Assembly (NCBI GenBank): GCA_003970805.2
Contig: CP051152.1
Coordinates: 1,178,001-1,242,000 of the forward strand
Source: Undibacterium piscinae
GTDB lineage: Bacteria > Pseudomonadota > Gammaproteobacteria > Burkholderiales > Burkholderiaceae_D
DNA: 64,000 bases
Direction of reading: 5' to 3'
Shown: positions 19,682 to 28,606 of the stretch, in pieces
How positions within the stretch are numbered: the stretch's first letter is position 1
Layout of the letters: each line of letters begins with the position of its first letter
The notes under the pieces: model-generated
Databases searched by the model: none
What the model was told of the DNA's origin: nothing
The model's input: only the letters and a program-made list of their open reading frames with translations
Program-made: the position numbers and the translations under genes

Positions 19682-20469
19682 TTGAACTCTAACGCTATCA
19701 CATCTTTATCACCGTCTTTACGACGCTGCCCAAGCAAATTTAATAAATTTGCCAACTTTTCTTTCTGTCCGACTTCCGCCTGAGCGGTTCCTGAAAACTG
19801 AAAACGTCCGGCATTCAAACTGCCTTTCCCGTTTAACAACATAGGTCCTTTCAGCGACGATAAAGCCACGTCAGCAATTTGCCCGTGCCAGTCAAACACC
19901 AGACGATAACTACCTAAAGGCTTAATGGAAGACAACCTCGAGCCCATATCATCTAGTTCCAATTGCATCTTGCCGTTGATGTCGAGCTTAGCTTCATACC
20001 TGGTAAACTCCAACGCATGCCAGCTCAAGCGTACCTGCCCCGAAGGGCCTATTGTATTCAGTGGCGCACCCAAGCCCTCCAAGCGCTCCGGCGGCAACGA
20101 CAAACTAGCGGCAGTAACATGCCACTGACCGAGATTACCACTCAGCTTTACCGCCTGCGACAATACAGCAGGATTCTCAAGTCCAACTTCCAACTGCCCC
20201 AATATCATCATGGGCGAGATATGCCAGCTAAAACGCCCGGGAAACAAAGGCGTAACCGGACCGTTGATACCTGAAGCCACGCCGACAAACGCCGATCCCC
20301 GCCAAAAGCTACCCTGCACATCCCCCAAACTAAGCCGTCCTGAAGTTTGCTTCTCTAGCAACAATGCCAGCCAACTGGCCGGCAAAAAAATCAGCATCGT
20401 TACTATCACACTAAGAATTGCGGCGCCCCCCCACAACATCCCTGCTTTTTTTGACATATCAGAGCGCAC
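19678..20469 (-). CDS. gspN: Type II secretion system protein GspN
   Basis: Accessory T2SS protein with one N-terminal membrane helix and a periplasmic beta-rich domain. The 263-aa product has a TM segment at about residues 12-34 and the GspN pattern (GDVQGSFWRGSA). It is not present in all T2SS operons; its role is uncertain. The ATG at 20469 overlaps the gspM stop; the Met at 20457, just after that stop, is an equally good start (MSKKAGMLWGG). Its stop overlaps the gspD start by 4 bp. Confidence 0.9.
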   Translation of the reverse strand: MRSDMSKKAGMLWGGAAILSVIVTMLIFLPASWLALLLEKQTSGRLSLGDVQGSFWRGSAFVGVASGINGPVTPLFPGRFSWHISPMMILGQLEVGLENPAVLSQAVKLSGNLGQWHVTAASLSLPPERLEGLGAPLNTIGPSGQVRLSWHALEFTRYEAKLDINGKMQLELDDMGSRLSSIKPLGSYRLVFDWHGQIADVALSSLKGPMLLNGKGSLNAGRFQFSGTAQAEVGQKEKLANLLNLLGQRRKDGDKDVIALEFK

Positions 20470-20962
20470 TCTTCTGCTGCTTAAGGGTTACGACCACCCC
20501 CACCTGTCCGACTTCGGTCAAAGCGGTAAATTTAGCTTCCTCCACCGTCAAACGTGCCGCTTTTTGCATCTCCAGCAGCCACTCCATGATATTCACATAA
20601 GCAACCGATGTTACTTGCAAGCGAACGATGTCATCGGCACTTGTCAGGGTTTGCGCCTTGATTCCCCGCCGCAACAATGACGCCTCCACCACCTCGCGCG
20701 TCACGGGTGGCACATCACTGCTCATCTCGACCGCCATTTTGGCATATTGACTAGACATAACAGCCATTTCCGCCACTTGTTGTCGTAGTTGCGGTATTGC
20801 CTTTTCCAGAATTGCCTTGTTGCTCAGCGCAGGATTGATGAAAATCAAATAAATCAACGCCAGCAATATCGAAACCATACCGATACTAAGCCAACGCCGC
20901 TCTCTTGCGTCGCGCTGTTGCCAAAATAAACCAATTTCTGCCACGATCATTCCCTGCTTCAT
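20459..20962 (-). CDS. gspM: Type II secretion system protein GspM
   Basis: Small inner-membrane protein that stabilises GspL and the platform. The 167-aa protein has a short cytoplasmic N-terminus with the family-like WQQRDARERRW, one TM helix at about residues 24-44, a coiled stretch and a ferredoxin-like periplasmic domain. It overlaps gspL by 4 bp at its start and gspN at its end, so it is translationally coupled. Confidence 0.92.
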   Translation of the reverse strand: MKQGMIVAEIGLFWQQRDARERRWLSIGMVSILLALIYLIFINPALSNKAILEKAIPQLRQQVAEMAVMSSQYAKMAVEMSSDVPPVTREVVEASLLRRGIKAQTLTSADDIVRLQVTSVAYVNIMEWLLEMQKAARLTVEEAKFTALTEVGQVGVVVTLKQQKSAL

Positions 20963-22245
20963 TTTCCATCCCCTGTTCCCGGGCGAATCTGCAGCAGCCC
21001 ATCAACCGACGACACCAACATCAGGGAATGCGACTGCAATCCTGCCTTAAATTGATCCAGCGGTAACAATCCTGCAGATTTAAGCTTAACGAACAAACTA
21101 TGTTCTCGATATTCGATAGTGACAATAGACGGCGCGTTCGGTTTGCTGACCACGACAGAATCCCATACCTGACCGAATTGCGATGACAGCACCAGAAAGT
21201 CATCGGGAGTAGATTCACCGACACTCTTGCGGGAAAGATTAATTTTTTGCTGCATCTGTGCGACGGGATCCCGGATGACATTTTCCTTTGGAAAGGTAGT
21301 TTTATACGTTTGCGTCAAAGATTCCGTCAAAGCCTGCGCCTCACGCTTCATCGACAGCCACTGTAAATTCAAACCTGCCAAATTAACCGTCAATGCAGCC
21401 ATCGCCAAACCCAAAGGCCAGCGCCACTTAGCCCAGTCAAAAGAGCTCTGATTGGCATGAGACACTGAAGACATTAAATCAATCGAAGAAGCATTGAGAC
21501 CAGCGATACGCGCCGACCAATTAGTCTCGTGAAAATGAAAACGCACCGCGAGATCTGCATCACTCTCTGCGGTTTGCTGATACAGCGCTAGCTGATCGAC
21601 CGGAAGCGATACATTCACCACCATTCCCGTCGAGAACAAATTTAATGTTTGCAGTATCTGCTGCACTAATTCAGTAGCCTCGCCATCGTTTAGGCCGAGG
21701 TCAAACGTCAAGCCAGCACCGGGTTGGGCAGGCTTAGCGAAAGCCAACTCAAGGACTTGCGCTTCCGCTTCCACCAACACAGACATCGAATCCGCATCGG
21801 CTCGCATAGAACTCGACAGCGCATATGCCATCAACTTTCTTGGGTGCAGCACTTGTGCCTGGGCGTGTAAAACCTCCATCCACGACTTATCAACGGCAGC
21901 TATCGTACACATACCACCGGCAGGCGGCGCAGATAACAATATCAGTTCGGACGAGTCGGTTAACAGTTGATCTTCCAAAAGGTTGGGCAAGGCCGCCTTA
22001 AGCTTAGCGGCCGACATAGGAGGTATTTTTACCGTCAGTAAGCTCACATCGCTGGCTGCCAGCAAAAGGATGACCTGACGTGCACTGGCAGCTGCTGTCT
22101 GCAACTCATCGAGAGCCTTGCACCCTTGTTGCAGCACCTCACCCTCATCAGTGATCAACGCGAACGGGCGTGGAAAGCCGGCCAAATGCGGCACGGAACG
22201 CGCCACATTTTTTGACGGTAGCAGTATATACAGTGTGCTTGCCAT
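20959..22245 (-). CDS. gspL: Type II secretion system protein GspL
   Basis: Bitopic inner-membrane protein whose cytoplasmic actin-like domain binds GspE. The 428-aa product has the N-terminal cytoplasmic domain (STLYILLPS..., IPPMSAAKLKAALPNLLEDQL), a TM helix near residue 275 and a periplasmic ferredoxin-like C-terminal domain. Order K-L-M is conserved, and the stop overlaps gspM. Confidence 0.93.
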   Translation of the reverse strand: MASTLYILLPSKNVARSVPHLAGFPRPFALITDEGEVLQQGCKALDELQTAAASARQVILLLAASDVSLLTVKIPPMSAAKLKAALPNLLEDQLLTDSSELILLSAPPAGGMCTIAAVDKSWMEVLHAQAQVLHPRKLMAYALSSSMRADADSMSVLVEAEAQVLELAFAKPAQPGAGLTFDLGLNDGEATELVQQILQTLNLFSTGMVVNVSLPVDQLALYQQTAESDADLAVRFHFHETNWSARIAGLNASSIDLMSSVSHANQSSFDWAKWRWPLGLAMAALTVNLAGLNLQWLSMKREAQALTESLTQTYKTTFPKENVIRDPVAQMQQKINLSRKSVGESTPDDFLVLSSQFGQVWDSVVVSKPNAPSIVTIEYREHSLFVKLKSAGLLPLDQFKAGLQSHSLMLVSSVDGLLQIRPGTGDGK

Positions 22246-22291
22246 ATCTTATGAGTACCTTTGATCGTCTTTCATGAGCTGAAACAGCATC

Positions 22292-23326
22292 TTAATTCTC
22301 TCTTATCCACAATACCTTGTTCGCGACTGCGGTACGTTCCAGCAGGGCATTCACTTCCAACGCTGAACGGCTGAGCTTGACTTTACCATTGATGAAAAAA
22401 TAATTGGTCCAAAATGAGATATCTTTCGCAATATCGGTAGTGATTCTTCCGGGAAAACGATTCTCAAAATCGGGCAGATCTCGAAAATAGGCGCGCTCGC
22501 GCCCTGCAACAATCAAGGCCGCATCCGTAAGACTGATATTCAAACACGCTGCCATCACTTCTTTCGACGTCGTGTTCAGGTTAACCGGTGTCTTCTGAGG
22601 TAGCACTACAACAAAATTTTTAAGGCTAACGATCATTTCAGGCGTATATCCGGGAATCGACAACAAATCGTCTAATTGGCTAAACCGCAAGAATTGTACG
22701 TCAGTATTAATATCGGAAGCACCCGGATTAACGGAAGATCCGGGATCATTGGTCGTTCCTGCGGATGACGCTGACGATGATGTACCGGGATTGGGCAAAT
22801 TATTTTTATTTCCGGTTCCGGCAGCGGGAATCAACTTCCCCTGAGTTGACGCAATCGCCGCTGCAGCATTTTTCGCCAGCGACGGATTAATGCGTACGTT
22901 TGAAAATAAACGCGCCAACACCTCCACTTGGCGGGCATCAATTACACCATTGAGGGCCAGGCTATTCAAATTAAACCGCGACTGTGCATCCGTGATTTGC
23001 CCTGACAAACTAGCCTCACTACTTTCGGTATCCGCTTTGCCGTTCTCAACATATTGATCCAGATGGGTGTCACCCAGAGTAACTGCCCACGGCTCGCCAA
23101 GGTGATCGACATTATGTGAATTTCTTACATCCTCACGCAAAATAAGCCGAGCCCAATCCAAGGCTCCACGCAGCACCCATTTTTTTTGCAGCTGAAAACG
23201 TTGATTTTCAATCGAGCGCACCTGCACTTGCTGTTGCCAAAATAAGCTGGCCACAATAGTAATGGCCAAGGTCGTCAGCAATAGAGCGGTCACCACGGCG
23301 ACACCGTTTTGCTTTTGCCTTTTCAT
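22292..23326 (-). CDS. gspK: Type II secretion system minor pseudopilin GspK
   Basis: Large minor pseudopilin that caps the pseudopilus tip with GspI and GspJ. The 344-aa protein begins KRQKQNGVAVVTALLL, a short prepilin leader with Gly-Val at the cleavage site and, typically for GspK, no Glu5. A hydrophobic N-terminal helix and a long alpha-rich domain follow (SRFNLNSLAL, TPVNLNTTSKEVMAA). A Ser/Gly/Asn-rich insert lies around residues 180-205. It overlaps gspJ by 4 bp. Confidence 0.95.
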   Translation of the reverse strand: MKRQKQNGVAVVTALLLTTLAITIVASLFWQQQVQVRSIENQRFQLQKKWVLRGALDWARLILREDVRNSHNVDHLGEPWAVTLGDTHLDQYVENGKADTESSEASLSGQITDAQSRFNLNSLALNGVIDARQVEVLARLFSNVRINPSLAKNAAAAIASTQGKLIPAAGTGNKNNLPNPGTSSSASSAGTTNDPGSSVNPGASDINTDVQFLRFSQLDDLLSIPGYTPEMIVSLKNFVVVLPQKTPVNLNTTSKEVMAACLNISLTDAALIVAGRERAYFRDLPDFENRFPGRITTDIAKDISFWTNYFFINGKVKLSRSALEVNALLERTAVANKVLWIREN

Positions 23327-23973
23327 GCAGCTCCCAGCAAAAATATCTTCAGCAAAGGATGCTCGCGCCCCTGCAATTGCAGGGAAACTTCCAGGCCTGT
23401 TTTCGGCGTCACTGTTTTACCGCTCTTCACGCCAGACAGGGTGGCATCGCCACCATCGCTACCGGCAATCCGCCAGTTATTTTCATTCGGATTCCATGTG
23501 CGCATTTCCAGGGCGATGACTTTCGACTGCAGCTCAACCACAGCCATATTATCGGTATCACTGATCGCGCTTTGCCAGACTTCGTCCAGCATCTTCAGAT
23601 CACGGGTCGCTGGAGACTCACGTCGGCTCAATACTCCCTCGACTAACCTATACGCCACAACCTGTAAACGCGTCGGCTGCTGATCCTCATTGACCGTGCG
23701 TACCATCACCAAGCTCTGCTGTGAAGCACGCAAACTTTCGCGCCCCGCAAGCAAGTTATCTCCCGCCAGATGGGCGCAGTCATTTTCAAGCTGGGCAAAA
23801 CTGATCTGTATTCCCCTGGTCTGCTCCAGTTCACTGGTCAGGCTCATACGTGCACGCACGATACTATCGAGACCGCGCCAACCGAGCACGGCAATAATCG
23901 CCAGTATCGAGATCGCCACCAGCAACTCAATCAGGGTAAAGCCCGATGCTTTTTTCAAAATATTACAGCGCAT
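23323..23973 (-). CDS. gspJ: Type II secretion system minor pseudopilin GspJ
   Basis: Minor pseudopilin of the tip complex. With the Met at 23973 the protein is 216 aa and has a classic type III prepilin leader KKASGFTLIELLVAI, cleaved after Gly, with Glu at position 5 of the mature chain. The open frame extends to 24078 but overlaps gspI deeply, so the inner start is preferred. It overlaps gspI by 11 bp and gspK by 4 bp. Confidence 0.93.
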   Translation of the reverse strand: MRCNILKKASGFTLIELLVAISILAIIAVLGWRGLDSIVRARMSLTSELEQTRGIQISFAQLENDCAHLAGDNLLAGRESLRASQQSLVMVRTVNEDQQPTRLQVVAYRLVEGVLSRRESPATRDLKMLDEVWQSAISDTDNMAVVELQSKVIALEMRTWNPNENNWRIAGSDGGDATLSGVKSGKTVTPKTGLEVSLQLQGREHPLLKIFLLGAA

Positions 23974-24352
23974 TCGGAACCACCTGAGTGAGCTTGACGA
24001 TACGACGCTCTGGGTGCGAAGCTTCAAACACCAGCACCTCAACGCGCCGGAACGAGGGATTCGGTGTAGCGAGAACATGTTCTTCGCAGATCAGGTTCAT
24101 CTCCGCTTGAGGGCAAGGAAAACTACGCTCACCAAACGCCGGCCATTCATGAGCAAGGCGAATTTGCGACAAGCGATTCTCCGCCGACCAGCTCGCCATC
24201 ATTGCCGCCCGCAGATCACCGCTATTTTGCGTCAGACTGCCGACGGCACGCAAACTCGCACCAAGCGCAGTGCCAACGATGACAAGTGCAACCAAGACTT
24301 CCAGTAAAGTGAAGCCAGCCGACAAAGGCGTGCGGAAACGGGGCATTAACAT
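23963..24352 (-). CDS. gspI: Type II secretion system minor pseudopilin GspI
   Basis: Minor pseudopilin that initiates pseudopilus assembly. It has a prepilin leader ending SAGFTLLEVLVALVIV and a small C-terminal domain. The start could be the Met at 24352 or at 24346; the longer frame to 24430 overlaps gspH and is unlikely. About 129 aa, typical for GspI. It lies 17 bp after the intact gspH copy. Confidence 0.9.
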   Translation of the reverse strand: MLMPRFRTPLSAGFTLLEVLVALVIVGTALGASLRAVGSLTQNSGDLRAAMMASWSAENRLSQIRLAHEWPAFGERSFPCPQAEMNLICEEHVLATPNPSFRRVEVLVFEASHPERRIVKLTQVVPNAL

Positions 24353-24368
24353 AAAACTTAGCGATGAC

Positions 24369-24848
24369 TCATTCAACGACAAAATGGCCGATGCCATCTG
24401 CCTTAATCGCGACATGATCTTCACCCACACTCAGATCAAGCACAAAGGGTTTATCCACTGGCTCACGCCCAAAAACGATGCGTAATCCGGCACCTGAACG
24501 CACGGCAGGCGTCATCGACAGCTTCATAGGGGAACGCACGAACTCACGCTCGCGCAGCATCTCGACATCATTAATCCGTTCCCACTTATTTTCGTTACGA
24601 ATCAAAAAATAATAACCATTCTGATTCGCCTCAAATGCCGTCGGACTATTCCGCACAATAGCCTCTTCACGCACCAGTTGCATCAGCAAAGCGATACGCT
24701 GGGCATCGGTCTGCAGTTGCTGGCGACTACTTTGCATGGTACCAAACGAAACGGCACCGAGCATGATGCCGATAATCACCAGCACCACCAGTAACTCAAG
24801 CAAGGTAAAGCCGCGCTGCCGCTTAGGCGATGAGACCAGATGTGTCAT
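24369..24848 (-). CDS. gspH: Type II secretion system minor pseudopilin GspH (complete copy)
   Basis: 159-aa pseudopilin with leader KRQRGFTLLELLVVLVIIG and a full C-terminal domain ending HFVVE. It is the only copy with a complete 3' end. The frame remains open to 24998, but upstream of the Met at 24848 it reads through a damaged gspG remnant. The coding stretch 24471-24848 is identical to the truncated copy at 25007-25384. In a normal operon this gene would directly follow gspG. Confidence 0.9.
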   Translation of the reverse strand: MTHLVSSPKRQRGFTLLELLVVLVIIGIMLGAVSFGTMQSSRQQLQTDAQRIALLMQLVREEAIVRNSPTAFEANQNGYYFLIRNENKWERINDVEMLREREFVRSPMKLSMTPAVRSGAGLRIVFGREPVDKPFVLDLSVGEDHVAIKADGIGHFVVE

Positions 24849-24879
24849 ACCGGACTGTGTACCTGAATGAGTGATTACA

Positions 24880-25006
24880 CTTTGCGAACCTATATCGGCA
24901 TCACGAAACGATTTCTGCCTTAATTCCCGGCGACAAATATTGATAGGAATTACCCCAAGGATCTTTCGGCATCGAATAGCCGCCAGTCTTCCATCCATTG
25001 GCGGAA
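24880..25006 (-). pseudogene. Damaged remnant copy of the gspG 3' end
   Basis: This stretch matches the end of gspG (25416-25590) but carries about 50 bp of deletions, including a gap of about 40 bp after ATATCGGCATC and a 6-bp gap after CTTTCGGCA, and a few substitutions. It lies between the two gspH copies as part of a 536-bp tandem repeat unit. It is not a gene. Confidence 0.85.
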
Positions 25007-25384
25007 AAAAACGATGCGTAATCCGGCACCTGAACGCACGGCAGGCGTCATCGACAGCTTCATAGGGGAACGCACGAACTCACGCTCGCGCAGCATCTCG
25101 ACATCATTAATCCGTTCCCACTTATTTTCGTTACGAATCAAAAAATAATAACCATTCTGATTCGCCTCAAATGCCGTCGGACTATTCCGCACAATAGCCT
25201 CTTCACGCACCAGTTGCATCAGCAAAGCGATACGCTGGGCATCGGTCTGCAGTTGCTGGCGACTACTTTGCATGGTACCAAACGAAACGGCACCGAGCAT
25301 GATGCCGATAATCACCAGCACCACCAGTAACTCAAGCAAGGTAAAGCCGCGCTGCCGCTTAGGCGATGAGACCAGATGTGTCAT
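24950..25384 (-). pseudogene. gspH, truncated second copy
   Basis: From the Met at 25384 it encodes the same leader and core as the complete gspH for about 126 residues, with no base difference over 25007-25384. It then runs out of frame into the gspG remnant and stops at 24950, without the last ~32 residues. The 27-bp gap to the gspG stop is what one expects for the original gspH start, so this copy holds the native 5' context while the other holds the native 3' context. Confidence 0.85.
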
Positions 25385-25410
25385 ACCGGACTGTGTACCT
25401 GAATGAGTGA

Positions 25411-25875
25411 TTACAGGTCCCACGAACCTATATCGGCATCATTGCCGGCGCCACCAGGTTGCCCATCGGCTCCCAATGAAAAAATCTCGATTTCTGCCTT
25501 AATTCCCGGCGACAAATATTGATAGGAATTACCCCAAGGATCTTTCGGCAGCTTATCGATATAGCCGCCAGTCTTCCATCCATTGGCGGAAGGGCCTGCG
25601 GTAGGCTTGGTGATCAGGGCTTGCAAGCCCTGATCAGTACTCGGGTAATGCATGTTATCCAACTTATATAACTTCAATGCCCCCATCATGGTGGAGATAT
25701 CCTGCTTAGCTGCGACTATCCGCGCATCATCGGTACGGCCCATCAGTTTCGGCACTACTAAGGCCGCCAATATCCCCATGATCACCACTACAACCATGAT
25801 TTCTATCAAGGTAAAACCGAGGGCGCGTCGCATCTGCTGTTGACGCGGGAGCTTGAGAAAACTTTGTTTGTTCAT
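25411..25875 (-). CDS. gspG: Type II secretion system major pseudopilin GspG
   Basis: Main subunit of the pseudopilus. The 154-aa protein has a leader RRALGFTLIEIMVVVVIMG (cleavage after Gly, mature Glu5), the long N-terminal helix, the conserved LPKDPWGNSYQYLSPG region and the C-terminal Ca-site region (SLGADGQPGGAGNDADIGSW). It is the first gene of the operon as seen here, with no gspC ahead of it. The leader carries two perfect inverted repeats. Confidence 0.97.
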   Translation of the reverse strand: MNKQSFLKLPRQQQMRRALGFTLIEIMVVVVIMGILAALVVPKLMGRTDDARIVAAKQDISTMMGALKLYKLDNMHYPSTDQGLQALITKPTAGPSANGWKTGGYIDKLPKDPWGNSYQYLSPGIKAEIEIFSLGADGQPGGAGNDADIGSWDL

Positions 25876-25894
25876 AAATATAAAGAGAAATTAC

Positions 25895-25920
25895 GCTAGT
25901 TTTTACAAACAAAAACTAGC
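25895..25920 (-). promoter_or_regulatory. Leader hairpin ahead of gspG
   Basis: A perfect 10-bp inverted repeat (GCTAGTTTTT / AAAAACTAGC) with a 6-nt loop ends 19 nt before the gspG start codon. On the transcript it would fold next to the ribosome-binding region, which lacks a good Shine-Dalgarno sequence. It could control translation or act as an operator. Confidence 0.5.
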
Positions 25921-25944
25921 AAGAATGATCAGTCGGAAATCCTA

Positions 25945-25979
25945 GCATGAAACTTGCTCACAGATTCAAAGTTTCATGC
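25945..25979. promoter_or_regulatory. Candidate operator of the gsp operon (11-bp inverted repeat)
   Basis: GCATGAAACTT and AAGTTTCATGC form a perfect 11-bp dyad with a 13-nt spacer, 70-104 bp upstream of gspG. The spacing of about two helical turns between half-sites fits a dimeric regulator. The identity of the regulator cannot be read from the sequence. Confidence 0.5.
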
Positions 25980-26269
25980 AAAGTAACACAATACAAACCA
26001 ATTCCTTTGTGATTTACCATGCCTGACAAATTTCACGAGCCTGGCATGGTTAGGGTAGCCAGCGAGTTTACACCAGATATATTTAAGCATGATTACAACA
26101 ACGGCCCTGATTGAGCGTCAGGAATATTGTTTTCCCAAGAAAAATAACTGGAGACAAACGCTAATTGGCATCGGAAACACAATTAAATATAAATCAAATA
26201 TATTATAAATCGACTTTACAGGGAAACAAGCCAATTACAAAATATTACATTCCTTACCAATTACCCGCT

Positions 26270-28534
26270 TTACGCCAAACGCAAAGGTAAACTACGCAAG
26301 CGTGTTCCGGTTAAATGAAAGATCGCATTGGCAACCGCAGGCGCGACGGGAGGCACACCCGGTTCACCTATACCCTCAGGCGACTCCGCACTCTTGATGA
26401 TGATAGTCTCAATTTCCGGAGTTTCGTTGATGCGTAGCGCGGCATAATCATGGAAATTGCTTTGTTCGACCTGACCGTTTTTGATCGTAATTTCCCCGTA
26501 TAAGGCGGCGCTAAGGCCAAAAATTACGGCAGATTCCATTTGTTGCGCAATGATATTGGGATTCACCGCGATCCCGCAATCAACGGCACAAGTCACCTTA
26601 TGCACACGGATTTGCTTATCCTGAACCGATACCTCAGCCACTTCAGCCACGATCGTACCGAACGATTGGTGCAAAGCCACACCTAAGGCTCGGCCAGCCT
26701 GAGGCTGCCCGGCTTTGGCCACTGCCGCATTGAGCACGGCAAGATGGCGCGGATGTTTTTGCAACAATTCGCGCCGGAATGCCACCGGATCTTTGCCGGC
26801 CGCATGCGCCAGCTCATCAATGAAGCTTTCTTTGAAAAAAGCATTATGCGAATGCCCGACCGAGCGCCAGAACCCAAGCGGCACCGGAGTCGGCACAATC
26901 ACATGGGCAATTTTCTGATGCTCGAATTCATAGGGCATATCAAACTCCCCCTCCGCCGTGGTCTTATCTGGCCCTGCACCCATCAGGCCAAAAGTACGCT
27001 TCAAGACCTGATGCGTAATCGATCCGGAAGCGGATTTATTATCGTAAGCACTGACCTTGCCGTTCGCATCAATGGCGGCACTAAAACGCGCCAACGCAGC
27101 GGGCCGGTACATATCGTGCGATGTATCTTCTTCGCGACTCCAGATCAACTGCACCGGCACGCCTTTAGTCTGCATGGCAATTGCCACTGCCTGCACCACC
27201 ATATCAACTTCCAGCCGACGACCAAAACCACCGCCAAGGTAGCTCATGTGCAGATTCACATCTTCAGATTGGATGTTGGCAATCTTGGCGGCAACGCCGA
27301 CGGCGATACTTGGCACCTGAGTCGATACCCACAGATCCAATTTGCCATTCTTAAATTGCGCGGTGCAATTGATAGGCTCCATGGCGGCATGCGCCAGAAA
27401 TGGCGCACGGTATTCCGCTTTAACGACTTTGCCGGAATTAGCCAGCAAAGCTGCGGCAGGATCTCCCTGTTTGTAATAGGTAAAGCCAGATTCCGTATCG
27501 AGTTTTTCACTCAGTTCCTGGAAAACTCCCGCACTGGAGAGCCCGACATGCGGCCCGGCATCCCAGCTTACCGGTAAGGCGGCAATCGCCTGTTTAGCCG
27601 ACCAATACGACTTAGCCACCACAGCGACACCAGAGACGCCAAGCTCACCCACCGCATGGGAAAAATCGACAACCTGGATCACGTCACGCATGGATTTCAC
27701 CGCATCAGCATCGACTGTCTTTAGCTTACCGCCGATCACCGGACTCATTTTCAAGGCAGCATACAGCATGCCGGGCAAGCGTATGTCGATACCGAATTGC
27801 GCCGAGCCATTGACCTTGGCCGCAACATCGGTGCGTGCCTGCGCAGTGCCGATGAGCTTGAAATCTTGCGGCTGCTTCAGGCGAATTTCACCCGGCTCAC
27901 TGCCAACCGCCTTGGCGGCCAAATCGCCATAGCTGGCATTTTTTCCGGATGGATGTGATACCACACCTTCGTGTACGGTACATTCGGCCGCAGGCACGTC
28001 CCACTGTTTGGCTGCAGCGGCAACCAGCATGGCGCGCGCAGTTGCGCCAGCCTCACGCAAGGGCATCCAGGCATCCTTGACGCTGGAAGATCCGCCCGTC
28101 ACCTGCAAGCCTAACTCACGCGCCAGCTTCGATGTCATCCATTGGGCAGTCTTCTTCAATGCACCAGTATCATCCGTATGAAAAGGCAAACCATCGGCCA
28201 TGATAGCGATGTTGCCGTAAATTTTATCGATAGGCGCATGCATGGTTTTCACCCTGCTCATAGGGACATCAAGCTCTTCGGCCACCAGCATCTGCAATGC
28301 CGTATGTATGCCCTGCCCCATCTCACTTCTATGCATAGCGACAGTGACGCTACCGTCCTTGGCAATCTTGACCCAGCCATTAAAAGCCACTTCACCGTCA
28401 GCCACAGCCAAAGGTGACGCTCCCTGCAGTCGTTGGCGTGGCGGCATAACACCCCAACCGACCACTAAGGCCCCTGCTACACTTAGCCCACCCAGGATAA
28501 ACCGGCGGCGGGATTTGCTTTTTGCTTCTGTCAT
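26270..28534 (-). CDS. Molybdopterin-binding hydroxylase large subunit (isoquinoline 1-oxidoreductase beta-like)
   Basis: Large subunit of a xanthine oxidase-family molybdenum hydroxylase. The 754-aa protein has a twin-arginine signal (SRRRFILGG, residues 8-16), so it is exported folded to the periplasm. It also has the tandem MoCo-binding domains of the isoquinoline/aldehyde oxidoreductase type (HRSEMGQGIHTALQML, YLGGGFGRRLEVDM, GEPGVPPVAPAVANAIF). Such enzymes need a [2Fe-2S] small subunit and usually a cytochrome c; neither gene is adjacent here. Substrate is unknown (aromatic N-heterocycle or aldehyde). Confidence 0.9.
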   Translation of the reverse strand: MTEAKSKSRRRFILGGLSVAGALVVGWGVMPPRQRLQGASPLAVADGEVAFNGWVKIAKDGSVTVAMHRSEMGQGIHTALQMLVAEELDVPMSRVKTMHAPIDKIYGNIAIMADGLPFHTDDTGALKKTAQWMTSKLARELGLQVTGGSSSVKDAWMPLREAGATARAMLVAAAAKQWDVPAAECTVHEGVVSHPSGKNASYGDLAAKAVGSEPGEIRLKQPQDFKLIGTAQARTDVAAKVNGSAQFGIDIRLPGMLYAALKMSPVIGGKLKTVDADAVKSMRDVIQVVDFSHAVGELGVSGVAVVAKSYWSAKQAIAALPVSWDAGPHVGLSSAGVFQELSEKLDTESGFTYYKQGDPAAALLANSGKVVKAEYRAPFLAHAAMEPINCTAQFKNGKLDLWVSTQVPSIAVGVAAKIANIQSEDVNLHMSYLGGGFGRRLEVDMVVQAVAIAMQTKGVPVQLIWSREEDTSHDMYRPAALARFSAAIDANGKVSAYDNKSASGSITHQVLKRTFGLMGAGPDKTTAEGEFDMPYEFEHQKIAHVIVPTPVPLGFWRSVGHSHNAFFKESFIDELAHAAGKDPVAFRRELLQKHPRHLAVLNAAVAKAGQPQAGRALGVALHQSFGTIVAEVAEVSVQDKQIRVHKVTCAVDCGIAVNPNIIAQQMESAVIFGLSAALYGEITIKNGQVEQSNFHDYAALRINETPEIETIIIKSAESPEGIGEPGVPPVAPAVANAIFHLTGTRLRSLPLRLA

Positions 28535-28606
28535 TATGCGGTCTCTGTAATTTTAATTATTCGGGCACTTCATATTGAACGTCCAACGCTTCAACGCCTC
28601 AACGCC

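Larger units (their letters stand above)
24471..25415. repeat. 536-bp-offset tandem duplication within the gsp operon
   Basis: 24471-24879 equals 25007-25415 base for base (409 bp). The remaining part of the unit, gspG-derived, is intact at 25416-25590 but indel-ridden at 24880-25006. Perfect identity in one part and heavy damage in the adjoining part is unusual for natural divergence of a single duplication. Confidence 0.9.
25876..26269. other. Intergenic region between gspG and the molybdenum hydroxylase gene
   Basis: 394 AT-rich bp. Besides the two dyads listed separately it holds a third inverted repeat, ACCATGCC / GGCATGGT, at 26016-26050. That one may end the hydroxylase transcript, which runs towards it. 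No gene is recognised. Confidence 0.55.

Noticed and set aside
24369..24998. A longer GspH starting at 24998
   Set aside because: The added N-terminus is the translated gspG remnant; the prepilin leader starts at the Met at 24848.
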